From contig NBIV01000022.1 of the NCBI GenBank assembly GCA_003194525.1, forward strand, positions 248,001-312,000: a DNA stretch of 64,000 nucleotides, in the 5' to 3' direction. The notes beneath the pieces are model-generated. The model was not told where the DNA came from, ran no database searches, and saw nothing but the letters and a program-made list of their open reading frames with translations. This document shows, piece by piece, positions 38,266-48,847 of this stretch. Origin of the DNA: Gracilariopsis chorda. Lineage: Eukaryota > Rhodophyta > Florideophyceae > Gracilariales > Gracilariaceae. Numbering within the stretch: the first letter of the stretch is position 1; each line of letters begins with the position of its first letter. Position numbers and translations under genes: made by a program.

Positions 38266-41200
38266 CGTATCCAGTTCGATCTATCCTACAAAGCAAATTT
38301 ATGATCAATAACAGTTCCCACTTCGCCGGGCCTGTCATACTAATTCACCACAACTACAATATCACCATACGCGATGACCACTGTCAAGCAGGCCAAGAAG
38401 GAGTCCCCTCCAAAGCCCAAACTAATCTTGAATTCCAAAAAAAGATGTAGTTTTGTTCTTCTCCCTGCGAACGCCATCGTAAAATCTGTAATCTTTTGAG
38501 AGTTGTACATGGCATTTTGTGCTAGAACCAATTAGGTCACCAGTACGATCAGAATGCTAGGCATTGAACAAAATGTGGTCGACGAGCGGCCAAAGCTGAT
38601 CCTTAGGGCTAGAAAATAGGAAACCGACAGAGTTTCACAGCTCCAAAGTACTAGTGCGCAGAAGCCCGGCCGGCTGAAAGAAACTCATTGATAATGTTTG
38701 TCATAGAGTGCACTCAGAATACAAGATGCTGATGAGTGCAGACAAAACCAAGTATTATGATGTAGAAACGAAAAGTTATCACGTTAGCAAAAACCGTGCT
38801 TACCTTTATCATGCTTATTGAGGGAGCGCTCCGCCCATCTTACAAGTGAATCATGCTCGACCCCAGTTCCATTCTGCTATGTCACTTAAGTTGCGATCAG
38901 TACTGCTAGGTGCAACATAAGTGACCTAACGGCATGGATCTACACCACAGGTGCTGATCTTCATAAGCTGTACAACATTCTTAACCAATGAATGCACTAC
39001 GTCGGTTTTGCAGATAGACGCAAGAAGAACTTGATAAGCTGGTATTGACAGATGCATTGCTGCACTTCTCGCGCTCTCTTCCCAAAGAGAAAGAAACACG
39101 TAGACACAATGCCTTTCGTGGTTTGTCGAAATTTTGCTACCGGTCAATTTAGTACTCAGACAGGTACCCTTCAATGGAAAGCACATATTTAAGATATATG
39201 ACGCTTTTGTGGGCGTTATAACTCCAAATTGTTGAGAAGAATGCTGTTTGAGAACGATGTACTGTTTTTTTTTCATGTATTGTCATTCTAGTACTTGTTA
39301 CTGGTAGTACCAAACTATGTGAGTTGTTTGTCGCTGCTGGTGAGGCTTGATTTCCATGTCTTAGTGAGACGCTGCTCTGTTGTGCTGTGATCTCACGACA
39401 GAGTAGCAAAAGGAAAGGTGCAAACAGCAGTCGGTGTCTACATAGCTATAATGAAGCAAGGGATCCTGTTTCTTCTTGTGGTTTTCGTCCCCATGCAAAG
39501 CTGAAAGGCTTCCATTCTACTTTTCCAAAGGGCACGTTGCAAATAAGTCTCTCATTACACCGTTTTTAAGGTATTGTTCTGTTTCAGAATTCGTTTGAGC
39601 ACGACAAACATGCATTGGTACATGTACATTGGACGTTCCAATGTGTTTTATTATCTTTTCAGTGTATTCCAGTGCAGTTTAAGTTCTACATCTTCTAGAT
39701 TCTGCAGTACTTCTATCACGAGAAGCCAATGACCATCAATGACATGTTACATGGTTTGTGGAGTACTCGTTGAGAACTTCTGTTTGTGCTTTATTGTAGT
39801 ATTTTAGCCGCCAGCCTTGAATGCCATCTTTAAGTTCATTGTGGAAATCTTTTATGTTAGAAACGTAGTCGGAGAGGATTTTGATGATGTGGGCAGGTCC
39901 GTCTGAGTGCAGCTATATCTTCTTGCAATTGGAGGCTTTTTTGGGTTTAGAACTTGCCACTTCAATGGCGAAGATGAGCAGCAATCGTTATTATTGGAGT
40001 TGCAAATTTCTTTTTGGGAAAGAGAGCTTTCGAAAGCCCGTGTCTCTTAATCGGTAGCAAAATATTCGAAGTTCTCTGCGCCACTATTGTTCATATAGCC
40101 ACTGTTCAACTATAACAGACCCACTCTTTCATTCAAGAATCATGCTTGAAAACTCTCTGAAGAACGCAAGGTCTGCTTCCGTGCCAGCTAGGATAATAGA
40201 TTTAGATTAGAATACTTTTGTAAGCAAGCGAAGAAACTAAGGCAGATGTTACAAGAACGCTAAACCAGTAAAGTTGGGTTCTTGAATCCGTGCAGTCGCA
40301 GCGTGCACGTATGCACACATATAAAATCTTCGGCAGAATGGGCCAGGTAATAGGACTGTAGTTCCTTCTGGAGTTCCATACACAACCATTGTCTGTATTT
40401 TCTGTGGTGTTTTGCATCAAACCGTGGATGTCAATCTTTTGAGGCCAAGACAGTGCGTCGGCATTGTCCTACACGCTGTTTACGTATCAATTTCAACTGG
40501 CCATAAAACTAAATCAACCTTGACTCGGGGTATTGAACAAACACTACACAGGAAATAGAGTATCAAAGTTGCTTAGTATCATGACTTGTAAGGAGCTAAA
40601 CGTTTTTGCTACAGTTCGCCTGAACAATGTCCACCTAATCAATTGGGTTCCTATAAGAGATTGTAGGGAACGATTAGAGCAAATATCTCTGGGTTCATAT
40701 CTGCTACGTTAAGATTATTATAATTTGACTCAATCAGGTTGCTAACGGACACCGGCATCTAACGCTGAGCACACCAAATTTAAGTACAAAATGAGTATGG
40801 TGTTTTACCCGAAAGATTTTGCTTGGAATCGTAACGCTCGAATAGCTGACTTTGGTACACACGGGATCGATTGCTTACGTAGACTTGCTCGTTTGGAACG
40901 CTAGGCTGGCTACGAAGCTTCACATTGCACGATATTTCAGGTACCGGTTATTGTCGTGGGGTATAAAATGTTCATGAACGAAGCACATCGGTATGACCCG
41001 GTAAGGTCGACGAACATAATCATTCGCAAAAAACCTGTGCATATGGGATGTTTCCCTGCCTTTTTGACGCATTTTTATTGAGTGTTGACACAATTATTCA
41101 GACCTCAACCACAGTTGAAGGAGCGATCTGCAGCTTACAAGAATCCAAACGGCGAGAAGCTCAGGTTTGCATGACCTTTTTTTGAGGGGAGACAAGTGAC

Positions 41201-43115
41201 TACAGCTTTGCTTTCAGATTTATCTACGAAATAGGAAGATCGAATTGCACGAAAATCGTTTCATATTCGTCTCGAATCCAAAGAAAAAGGCCAGAGACAA
41301 TGGTACATGTGTCAAGTAATGCCAAACGAGAATACATTTTACCCATACATGTACTCATCCTCATCCTGCACATTATATTTTCATGTGAACTGCGTTGCCT
41401 TGTATCAAAGACTCATTAAACTGTGTTTCAATCTGAGTAAAGGTTACAAAGAGATGCAGCCCACCACGGCATGAATAAGATCCTGTCGCCAACAAATGAC
41501 TGTACTCAAGTATGCTCATTTGGTACAGAAGGCCTGAATACCATTGAACTAATAATGTAGAACCTAGTCCTCTTTTAAACCCATGCAAATAATATTGGGA
41601 TCATGGTAGTGTGGTCGAATGGCTGCGAGCTCACAGTTTAGAATTCCAAGTCTTCTTATTTTTCCCAAACACTGATTTTGATGATACGTGTAACCACGGT
41701 ATTCCAACTTCCGTAACGCAGCATTTTCGCACTTTGATGCTGATTGTTCAGTGATGGTATTTTGAATCTCTTCACTAAAATCCAAGCGATGCTTCTGCCA
41801 GTATCAAGATTTGCCTCCACCATCTACACAAATTTTATCCTCATCGTTACTAATCTCCAGTTCCTTTCCTTTCATTTGTAGCCATGCAGATATTCATCCA
41901 TTTCAGGAACCCTTGTCGTTCTTGCTGATGATTCTGGTTTCAGTATTTCTTTGCATTTGGAAGACTCCTGGGTTTGCAGATCATTTGAAGCAAGCTTTGC
42001 AGTCACTGTAGCTCCGTGAGGCCAACGTGATAGAATATTTGCGTGGGGAACTTTCCAATCATGTAAATGTTCTATGTCTTGACAACTTTAGGTGCGCTGT
42101 GTAGGACTGTCAGGTTCACTGTTGGACTTCTATTGTTTCGTTTTGAAACGAATTTAATGGTACCATTTGTGTCAGAGCGACAAAAGTTGGGTTTTTTTAT
42201 TATCAATTCCCATACTAGCCATTGTAACATTTCTGGCACAGCTGAATTCATGTTCTACTACTGAATATGGCTCAACGTGTAGTTTGAACTTATTCCTAGA
42301 AACCGTGTTTGAACTTTGAGGAGTTTAGTTCGAGAGCAATATTGAAGGGTTTTAATCTTCTTTCTCACTCGCCTAAAACTCCATTTTTTCTCTAAATAGA
42401 CACTTGTGGCACAACGAATTCCAACTTCTTTATTTTTTAGCTGTCACGCCGCTGAAGTAGATTGCGCCCGCTTTCGAATGATTGCAGTCTGAGCGTGAAC
42501 CGAATGCAGTTCTTATAGCCAGTGCGCTATCTGCGTGGTACCCACGCTACTTTTGACTTCTATTTAGACACCTAAAATCCAGGGCAAAAACAGAGAACCC
42601 GAAACCTCTGGATGGCATCCATCTAGCTTCCATGGGTCATCCACAATAGCCATGTACTCTCCAAATGCACTCCCCATTGTTCCAAAAGTTTTTTCTAGTG
42701 GTTGCAAAAGACTTATAGGCGTGAATTTGAACTGCACCTTGTGTGAAGATGAAGATACATCGAGTTTGAACGAGACCATTTATCTTGACCTTTCGGACAG
42801 ATTTGAAGTGATGTACTCATGGTGCATTTCATAGTTCAATGATGCACTGACGTTGCACGACGAACGACTTACAACTCGAAATGTGCGTATTTATTGCATA
42901 CAAAAACCTTGGCTACATGGAAATGTACTGTCAGGCATCTTTGGTATATATACTTTATGTATATTGCGTGCCTGTGTTTTGGACGGAAAGATTTAATATG
43001 TTCAACTTGTAATGGATTTGGCTCTGCTTATGATTCGAACCCGAACTCCTTGCCTGTTTGGCTCATTGTTCATTTTTTGTTTCCAAGGACTATATCCCTG
43101 GTTATGACACCTGAA
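38266..43115. other. 4.8 kb without a recognisable gene
   Basis: Only short ORFs. Minus-strand 38926-39276 (116 residues) and the frames at 41.4-42.05 kb look slightly coding-like (LDFSEEIQNTITEQ, KLEYRGYTYHQNQ) but are broken by stops and match no family I know. They may be a decayed transposon or gene. No RNA genes were seen. Confidence 0.35.
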
Positions 43116-43390
43116 TTATAAATTCTGTATCCTTTGGTACCTCTTTTCTTCATTATTGAGATTATTTCTCTGGTTGTTTCGTTGATTATTTCCTATGTCT
43201 TTTTGTAGTGGATTCTCCATACTACCAATTTTTGGCTTACTTGCACAACAAGTACGATAACCATAGTTAGATCCTGTGGTTGTGGAAATAGTATTCATCT
43301 GATTTTGGTAAGTCACAGGTTTTGGTAAATCATTTGGCATTGGTCTTCCAACGTCCATACGAATAGGGTTTTGTAAGCTCTAAGTACATG
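43116..43390 (-). pseudogene. Gag tail fragment related to element B
   Basis: About 80 residues on the minus strand (YGYRTCCASKPKIGSMENP, NNQRNNQRNNLNNEEKRYQR) parallel the tail of element B Gag (YGYRSYWRNQPKRDNIEKP, NRSNLSNEERRQHMK). It is longer by an Asn-Arg-Gln duplication and in opposite orientation. No LTR or pol was seen next to it, so it is a stray fragment. Confidence 0.65.
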
Positions 43391-43419
43391 AGAATAGTGC
43401 TCTAGTGTCTGCAAGACAA

Positions 43420-43460
43420 CTGTACTCATATGAGTCCAAATGTACTCATGTGCGTCCAAA
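43420..43460. repeat. Left copy of a CTGTACTCATATGAG motif, tandem
   Basis: CTGTACTCATATGAG starts at 43420. The 20-bp unit 43421-43440 is repeated with three changes at 43441-43460. The same 15-mer lies on the other side of the transposase remnant, in the palindrome at 46657-46686. Confidence 0.6.
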
Positions 43461-44039
43461 CTTTAAAACAATATTTCTCTAAAATCACTTCACCAATATG
43501 AGAACCTCCTTCGCCTAGTTTCCAGAGCAAAGTCCCTGCCTTCAGTTTCAAGCAAAAACCACAGGTGTGTTCCAACACATGAATGCAACATTCCCAAACT
43601 GTGGCTAAACCCCCGAAATAATGCTGAGAGCATCAGATCCACGTTCGACTGTTGGTAGCGTCGTAAATACTCGGGCCATGCTGGTCACGTCTGATGCAGA
43701 TTGTAAGCATTTCTTCGACTCTCTTTGGAAGACTAAGCGCTTGATTGAAAATGTCGTCAATGTTGTGGTGTTCATTGAAACTGGTTGTCACCAAACGTCA
43801 GTGACTGTTGATTGGAAACTAGGCACGCGTATTAAGCGATGATGTATCAAAATGTGCAGTTCAAAAGTGGGTACACCTGAGCAAGAACAATACTACCCGT
43901 GACAGACGATAACACCATTCAGCCTACAAATGATACACAAACCGTGACCGAAATGGAAAATGCCGTTCTTTCCGCGAATTATATATCATCTGCTCTTAGA
44001 GTAGGAGGGGCGAGCATTTAAGTGCATGAACGTGTTTGG

Positions 44040-46227
44040 AACAATAAGAAAGTTCATCTTGATTAAAATGAATCTATACCGAACCGATTATGGAAGGTGA
44101 TCGGTCCACCTGGGGGTAAAAGTTTCCAAAACCGTACTCAATATGCCATGAAACCATACAACTTCTTCATGTGGATGTTCCGCATAAATATCTACAAACC
44201 ATAAGACAGGTTACAAACATAAAGCTGGAGTCCGTCGGTCACAATGCCATGACTGGTGGGGAAATGCTAAGGTTTTTTGGTATGTTCATTCTGATGTTAC
44301 GATTCGATTTCACCAGTCGTCGGTCTCTGTGATGCAGTCAATCGGTTTCCAAATACATTCCCACACCAGAGTATGGAACGGTAGTGTCCCACAACCCATT
44401 TGAGGCAATTTTGTCCTGCATCGCTTTCAATAAGTACACAGAAAGCGAAACCTTTGACAAGCGATAGTCGCATGTGAGCGGGTTTGTCGATGCTGTGAGG
44501 TAGTACGCGTGGATGTCCTATCCAGTTGAAATGTCCAGGAACGGTGGCGGTGGGTATCGCGCAACAGTGTGTAAGGCCGTGCGGCTACCGAGTCGGAAAA
44601 GGCGGAATGGTGAAGGTGCGGAGTAGCGCAAGGCCCCCTGTGGTGAGGCCGAGTACGGAGACACGCGTAGCCCAAAAAGGTACCACGCGCATAAGCAGAG
44701 AGCCGATATAACGGTAGATATCCGATATGGCGCAGCCTGTACAGAACTTTGGCGTGCTGCGCCCCCTACTACGACTTAGGACACGTGCCAAGAAACTAAG
44801 ACGAAGAGCTTAGTAGGAAGCACCTTGAGTTTACTTGGTGAGAGCGTCAGTGGAGTTAGCGGAGAACAAATATCTAGCTGGGCTACGCCACGTGTTTATG
44901 GCTTACCGTTCACAAGGCACTAGCTGCCACCAGCTTACACGTGTGCTACTACAAATACTACACTAGCCGACTAGCCGAAGTGCTCCTACAGCCAGAACAC
45001 CACTCCGATAAACGGTCTTCACTTCCTTACAAATGTCATCAATCGACATCGACGTGCTCATGTGGTACCGTCACATAATTTATGTATCGATGGAAGCATT
45101 TCACGTTGGTATGGACATGGCGGAGAATGGATCTCGATAGGCTTTCCCCATTTCGTGGCAATGGAACGTAAGCTGGAAAATGGCTGTGAGATAAAAATCG
45201 TTTGTTGCAGTGTTAGCGGAATACGTCTTGGCATGTAAATCGTACTTTCCTCTCAAGGTACATCTGACAAACGTTATGAATCGCATCATCCACATGTTAC
45301 CGCTATTTTGGTACGTCTGACAGAACCCTGGTTTCATACAAATCGGTTTGTATGCGCCGACTCCGGATTTGGGTCAGTAACGACTGCTACGGCACTTTTA
45401 GTTATTGATTATGACTTACCGGAGTGGTTAAGACCGCTACCAGACAGTACCCAATGTCTTTTTTGTCTCAGCAGGAGTTGTAACAAAGAAAGGATCAGGT
45501 TGTCATGGTAAGTGAAGATACGAATAGCTGCCCATCTGTTATGGCCATTTCATGGGTGGACAGAGAACACCGTTACTTCGTAAGCACAAGTGGCACAACG
45601 CTGCCCTCTCCGCCAGTTATTAGGTCCAGACGGAGAGCAATTGGAAATAACGCTCAGTTTGTCACCATGGAAATACCTATTCCAAAGGTTTTCGACACTT
45701 ACTATCAGACATGTTACCAAATTGATAGGCACAATCGATGCCACGAGAAAAATCTTAATATTGAAAAGAAAATTGAGGTTAAGGATTGGTCACTAAAGCT
45801 TAATACTGTACTGCTTTGAATTTGTATTGTTGACTCTTGGTTGCCTTACAACGCAAGTATGGGGGCAAGAAGTTGTTTGACGCAGAAAGAGTTGTACGCC
45901 AAACGTGCAGAACAGCTGATTGACAATTCGTACGATATGATTGGCATCAGACAAAGAAACAATGTTGATAAAGAAATATCTGAGGCTCCAATGGTCACTG
46001 GTACTGGAATACATTTGCTTGCAAGAAATAAGAAACAAACGCTGAATAATGGCTCTATCTCTAAAGCCACCTATGAAGCGAGATGCAGAGTATGCAAGAT
46101 GGATAAGAAGTCTAAATATCTATGTTCTGAATGCTCAAAGCTCATTAGAGGAATGTGGATATGTCAAAGTCAGACAGGTCGTGACTGCTTTCAAAAACAT
46201 CTTGTAGACAAGCATTTAAAAGAGTAA
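44040..46227 (+). pseudogene. PiggyBac-like transposase, decayed
   Basis: A DDE transposase of the piggyBac superfamily (cut-and-paste, TTAA targets), now broken. N-terminal part 44.04-44.46 kb: AMKPYNFFMWMF, then EMLRFFGMFILM in the next frame. After a GC-rich block, 45.05-45.24 kb reads LCIDGSISRWYGHGGEWIS and MERKLENGCEIK, the first catalytic Asp region. Next comes RFVCADSGFGSVTTATALL (second Asp region), then MAISWVDREHRYFVSTSG (third). The C-terminal 128-residue ORF (45841-46227) has CRVCKM, LCSECSK and CQSQTGRDCFQKH, the cysteine-rich finger usual at the end of these proteins. Stops and shifts occur throughout. Confidence 0.75.
44476..45020. other. GC-richer block interrupting the piggyBac-like remnant
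   Basis: About 0.5 kb between the N-terminal and catalytic parts of the transposase gives no piggyBac-like protein in any frame and is GC-richer than both sides. A secondary insertion is suspected, but no target duplication or end could be fixed. Confidence 0.4.
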
Positions 46228-46656
46228 AATAGTATATAAGTGCTGTTATATCAGGTGCTCTGATATTTTTAGTGATAAAAGCAAAAGGGATGTGGTTCTT
46301 AACTATAGCCGCTTACTTTTCTTATTCGATTCATTTGACTTTGTGAATCAGTTAACTGTTTAAAGCGTATTAGCCCTATAGGAAATTTCAACTTGTTCTT
46401 TCTCATGTTTTAGTGGATGCTGTTAAGCTTACTGAAACAGTAACTTTAGCAGTAACGTAGACCTTCTTTTCAAAAGGTTTTGCCCTCTCGATGGGCGTAC
46501 CGAGTTGAACTCACGACGTATTTTCAATCTCACATGTGGCTGTGAAGCCCTAGAGGTGTTCTGCTCGCTGCAATAACTTTATGATATATGATGTAAACTA
46601 AAAATGCGTTGTAGCTACTTGTGTAACGTAGTTCAATACTATTTCGTTACAAGGAG

Positions 46657-46686
46657 TCATATGAGTACAGTGCTGTACTCATATGA
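46657..46686. repeat. Perfect 14-bp-arm palindrome
   Basis: TCATATGAGTACAG, spacer TG, CTGTACTCATATGA. It lies 430 bp after the transposase stop and shares CTGTACTCATATGAG with 43420-43434, so it may belong to the subterminal repeats of the piggyBac-like element. No TTAA ends were fixed. Confidence 0.6.
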
Positions 46687-47014
46687 GGTAATTTGGTGGG
46701 CTTATAGACAGTAGGTACAGAAGAATAATCATTTCATAATAAACATTCTCTAAGTCCTTTGTTTTATAGAAGAGCTGAAATAAATTTTTTTTTTAACTTT
46801 TGTGATGCTTAGTGGGCATTCAGGGCCATTGTTGCTGGCTTAAAATATTATTTTCGCCTTCTACTGAAGGAAAAGCTTATGAATATTAATCTATTTTTTT
46901 TCATAAACTCGCACCATCCCTATGCTTGGGAATTCATGACCCTTACTGCTTATTAAATCTTCATTTCTTCGTTTATAGCTCAACTTATGTTAGATATCTC
47001 TCCATTCTATACAT

Positions 47015-47290
47015 TTACAAGCGTATGAGGGGGTACATGTTGATTGAATGTAGGCGTTACGCCAATAAACACGCGCGCACGCCCCCGTACGGGCGTGTAA
47101 AAACCTCTCTTGGCGCAACGCCTCCCTTCCATTCAAGAAAATTCAGCAGCAACAGCAGCAGCAGCAGCAGCCAAGCTCACTGGCTGCTGCTGCATGCTGC
47201 TGCAACTTGACTGCTTCTGATGCTGAGTGGCTGGCACTACGGTAAATGAATGCCGTGCCAACCACTCAGCCGCAGCAGCTGGCTTGCACG
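47015..47290. repeat. Hairpin-rich CAG/CTG repeat, right copy (inverted)
   Basis: 47015-47067 and 47141-47280 match the reverse complement of 29549-29600 and 29860-30002. It contains (CAG)n facing (CTG)n as a hairpin (47141-47205). A second hairpin has arms GCTGAGTGGCTGGCAC and GTGCCAACCACTCAGC (about 47223-47270), with one G-T type mismatch. Confidence 0.7.
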
Positions 47291-47394
47291 ACACGAGGCT
47301 GGGATATTGCACTAGACCAGTGCAGAAAAATTCACAGACCATATATACTGCACTGGTGCAGTGCAAAAATCATCTCCCTTACTGACCCTGACAA

Positions 47395-47853
47395 CTATTT
47401 TGCATCCCATTCAGGCTTGGCCAATAGCGCAGTGTCGTAACCCTTTGCTACTTTGGGCACTGTTGCTGGCCTGCGACCTAGACAAGGCCAAGCTTGTGTG
47501 CAGGTCGCCACAAGAGTAATCCACTGACTACCACGGATCTGGGAAAGGTCAGGTGCTCCTCTGTGATATACTGGTCGTTTGACGGCCATCAGGAAGTCTG
47601 AGGGGTTCCTGGACCTAATACCACCTTGCTGTGCAGGGTCCAGGGCGGCCGCAGTGCCGTAACTTTTGGGGCCGGAAAGCAAACTTTGGTGTGTGAGTAA
47701 AGGCAGACCAAGCCTTTCAACCGGACGCGGGTTAAACATCAAACCACTTGAAAACCGGCTGGGCACAATCTGCCCGTCATAATCCAACAGGAGTGTGTCG
47801 AGAGTCCCTGTGCTGCGCACGACTGCATCGGGTAAATATAAGTCTTGCAGCAA
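47395..47853 (-). CDS. Possible 152-residue ORF, unrecognised
   Basis: A minus-strand ORF with balanced composition (LDTLLLDYDGQIVPSRFSSG, YHRGAPDLSQIRGSQWI). No domain was recognised and no supporting start context is evident. It could be a gene fragment carried by the repeat or Helitron next to it, or chance. There is no recognisable feature on the plus strand here. Confidence 0.2.
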   Translation of the reverse strand: MLQDLYLPDAVVRSTGTLDTLLLDYDGQIVPSRFSSGLMFNPRPVERLGLPLLTHQSLLSGPKSYGTAAALDPAQQGGIRSRNPSDFLMAVKRPVYHRGAPDLSQIRGSQWITLVATCTQAWPCLGRRPATVPKVAKGYDTALLAKPEWDAK

Positions 47854-48020
47854 CTACTTTTAATTGCTCATGCAACTAGGCCCAATGGGTACAAAGCAAC
47901 AAAATGCAACCAGTTTTTCACCTTCAAATGTTTTGTTATACTGGAAATTATTCTGGAACTCTTGCAAAGTTTTTTAGGGGTTTAGAGAAATAGAATTACT
48001 TTTTATTTTTGTAAACTACT

Positions 48021-48791
48021 ATGGCACGAGGAGGTCCACGTCTGAATTCCGGTGGGGCAAAAGCGAGTTCCAGAGGTGCCAGAGCAAATTCTGGAGGTGC
48101 CAGAGTGAATTCCCTAGGTGGTAGGTCAAATTCTGGAGGTGCGAGGGTGAAGTCAGGAGGTACCAGGGCAAATTCTGGAGGCGCCGAAGCGAATTCGGGA
48201 GGGGCCAGGGTGAACGCAGGCGAGGCAAGGCCAGGAGCTGGACGACCTCGACGTTTACCAGTTCGTCCCGGTCCAGGTGAGATGCCGGTAAATGAGAGCG
48301 GAGCGCACGTGCAAAGACCCATTGTTCCAGCCATACCAGAGGACGAAGTTACTCTTGCACCTACTTTCGTTGCTGGAGCAAGTGGTTTCAGGCCCACATC
48401 ACGACCAACTTCCTCTAATATGCCTCCATCTATTCCACCAATGCCTGCGCCTGCTGTAGTTGATGAGGGCAACACAACCGTGGAGAAAGATGCGCATTCT
48501 CTACCGCAAGTCGAAGAAGAAGAACAGATGCCCGTTCAGATGAAAGTGGAAGAGGGCGAGATCAATCGTGCTCCCTCACAGCAGCCACAGCAGCCTTCTG
48601 TGACGCAAGTTGAAGAAGAACAACAGATGCCGATTCTGATGGAAGTGGAAGTGGATGAGATCACTCCCGCCCCCTCACAGCCGCCACTGCAACCCGCTCT
48701 GCCACAAGCTGAAAAAAAAGGAGAGCAAATGCCAGTTGCCATGGAATTTGAAGAGGATGAGATCACTACTGCTCCCTTACCTACGCCATAG
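48021..48791 (+). CDS. Repetitive ORF at the start of Helitron 1
   Basis: 256 residues, ATG at 48021. The first 75 residues are about ten imperfect 7-residue repeats of the type GARxNSG (21-bp DNA repeats), basic and Gly/Ser-rich. Residues 160-256 hold three imperfect repeats of about 36 residues (VEEEEQMPVQMKVEEGEI, VEEEQQMPILMEVEVDEI, KKGEQMPVAMEFEEDEI), each followed by Pro/Gln-rich spacers. No catalytic domain. It may be the disordered N-terminus of the RepHel protein, cut off by the TAG at 48789. Confidence 0.5.
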   Translation: MARGGPRLNSGGAKASSRGARANSGGARVNSLGGRSNSGGARVKSGGTRANSGGAEANSGGARVNAGEARPGAGRPRRLPVRPGPGEMPVNESGAHVQRPIVPAIPEDEVTLAPTFVAGASGFRPTSRPTSSNMPPSIPPMPAPAVVDEGNTTVEKDAHSLPQVEEEEQMPVQMKVEEGEINRAPSQQPQQPSVTQVEEEQQMPILMEVEVDEITPAPSQPPLQPALPQAEKKGEQMPVAMEFEEDEITTAPLPTP

Positions 48792-48847
48792 CAGCAGCCG
48801 CACCACCAACCCAACAGCTGCCACAGCACCCACAGCAGCAGCTTGAT

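Noticed and set aside
43025-43050. GGGTTCGAATC box on the minus strand, like a tRNA B box
   Set aside because: The bases on either side do not form a T-stem or an acceptor stem, so no tRNA fold is possible.
29860-47290. The pair of CAG-rich repeats as terminal inverted repeats of one 17-kb giant transposon
   Set aside because: The sub-blocks occur in an order that is not a mirror image, and unrelated elements with their own target duplications fill the interval. Dispersed copies explain it better.
48021-48240. GARxNSG repeats as an antifreeze-, silk- or collagen-like structural gene
   Set aside because: The ORF leads directly into Helitron Rep sequence and has acidic repeats after it; no signal peptide.
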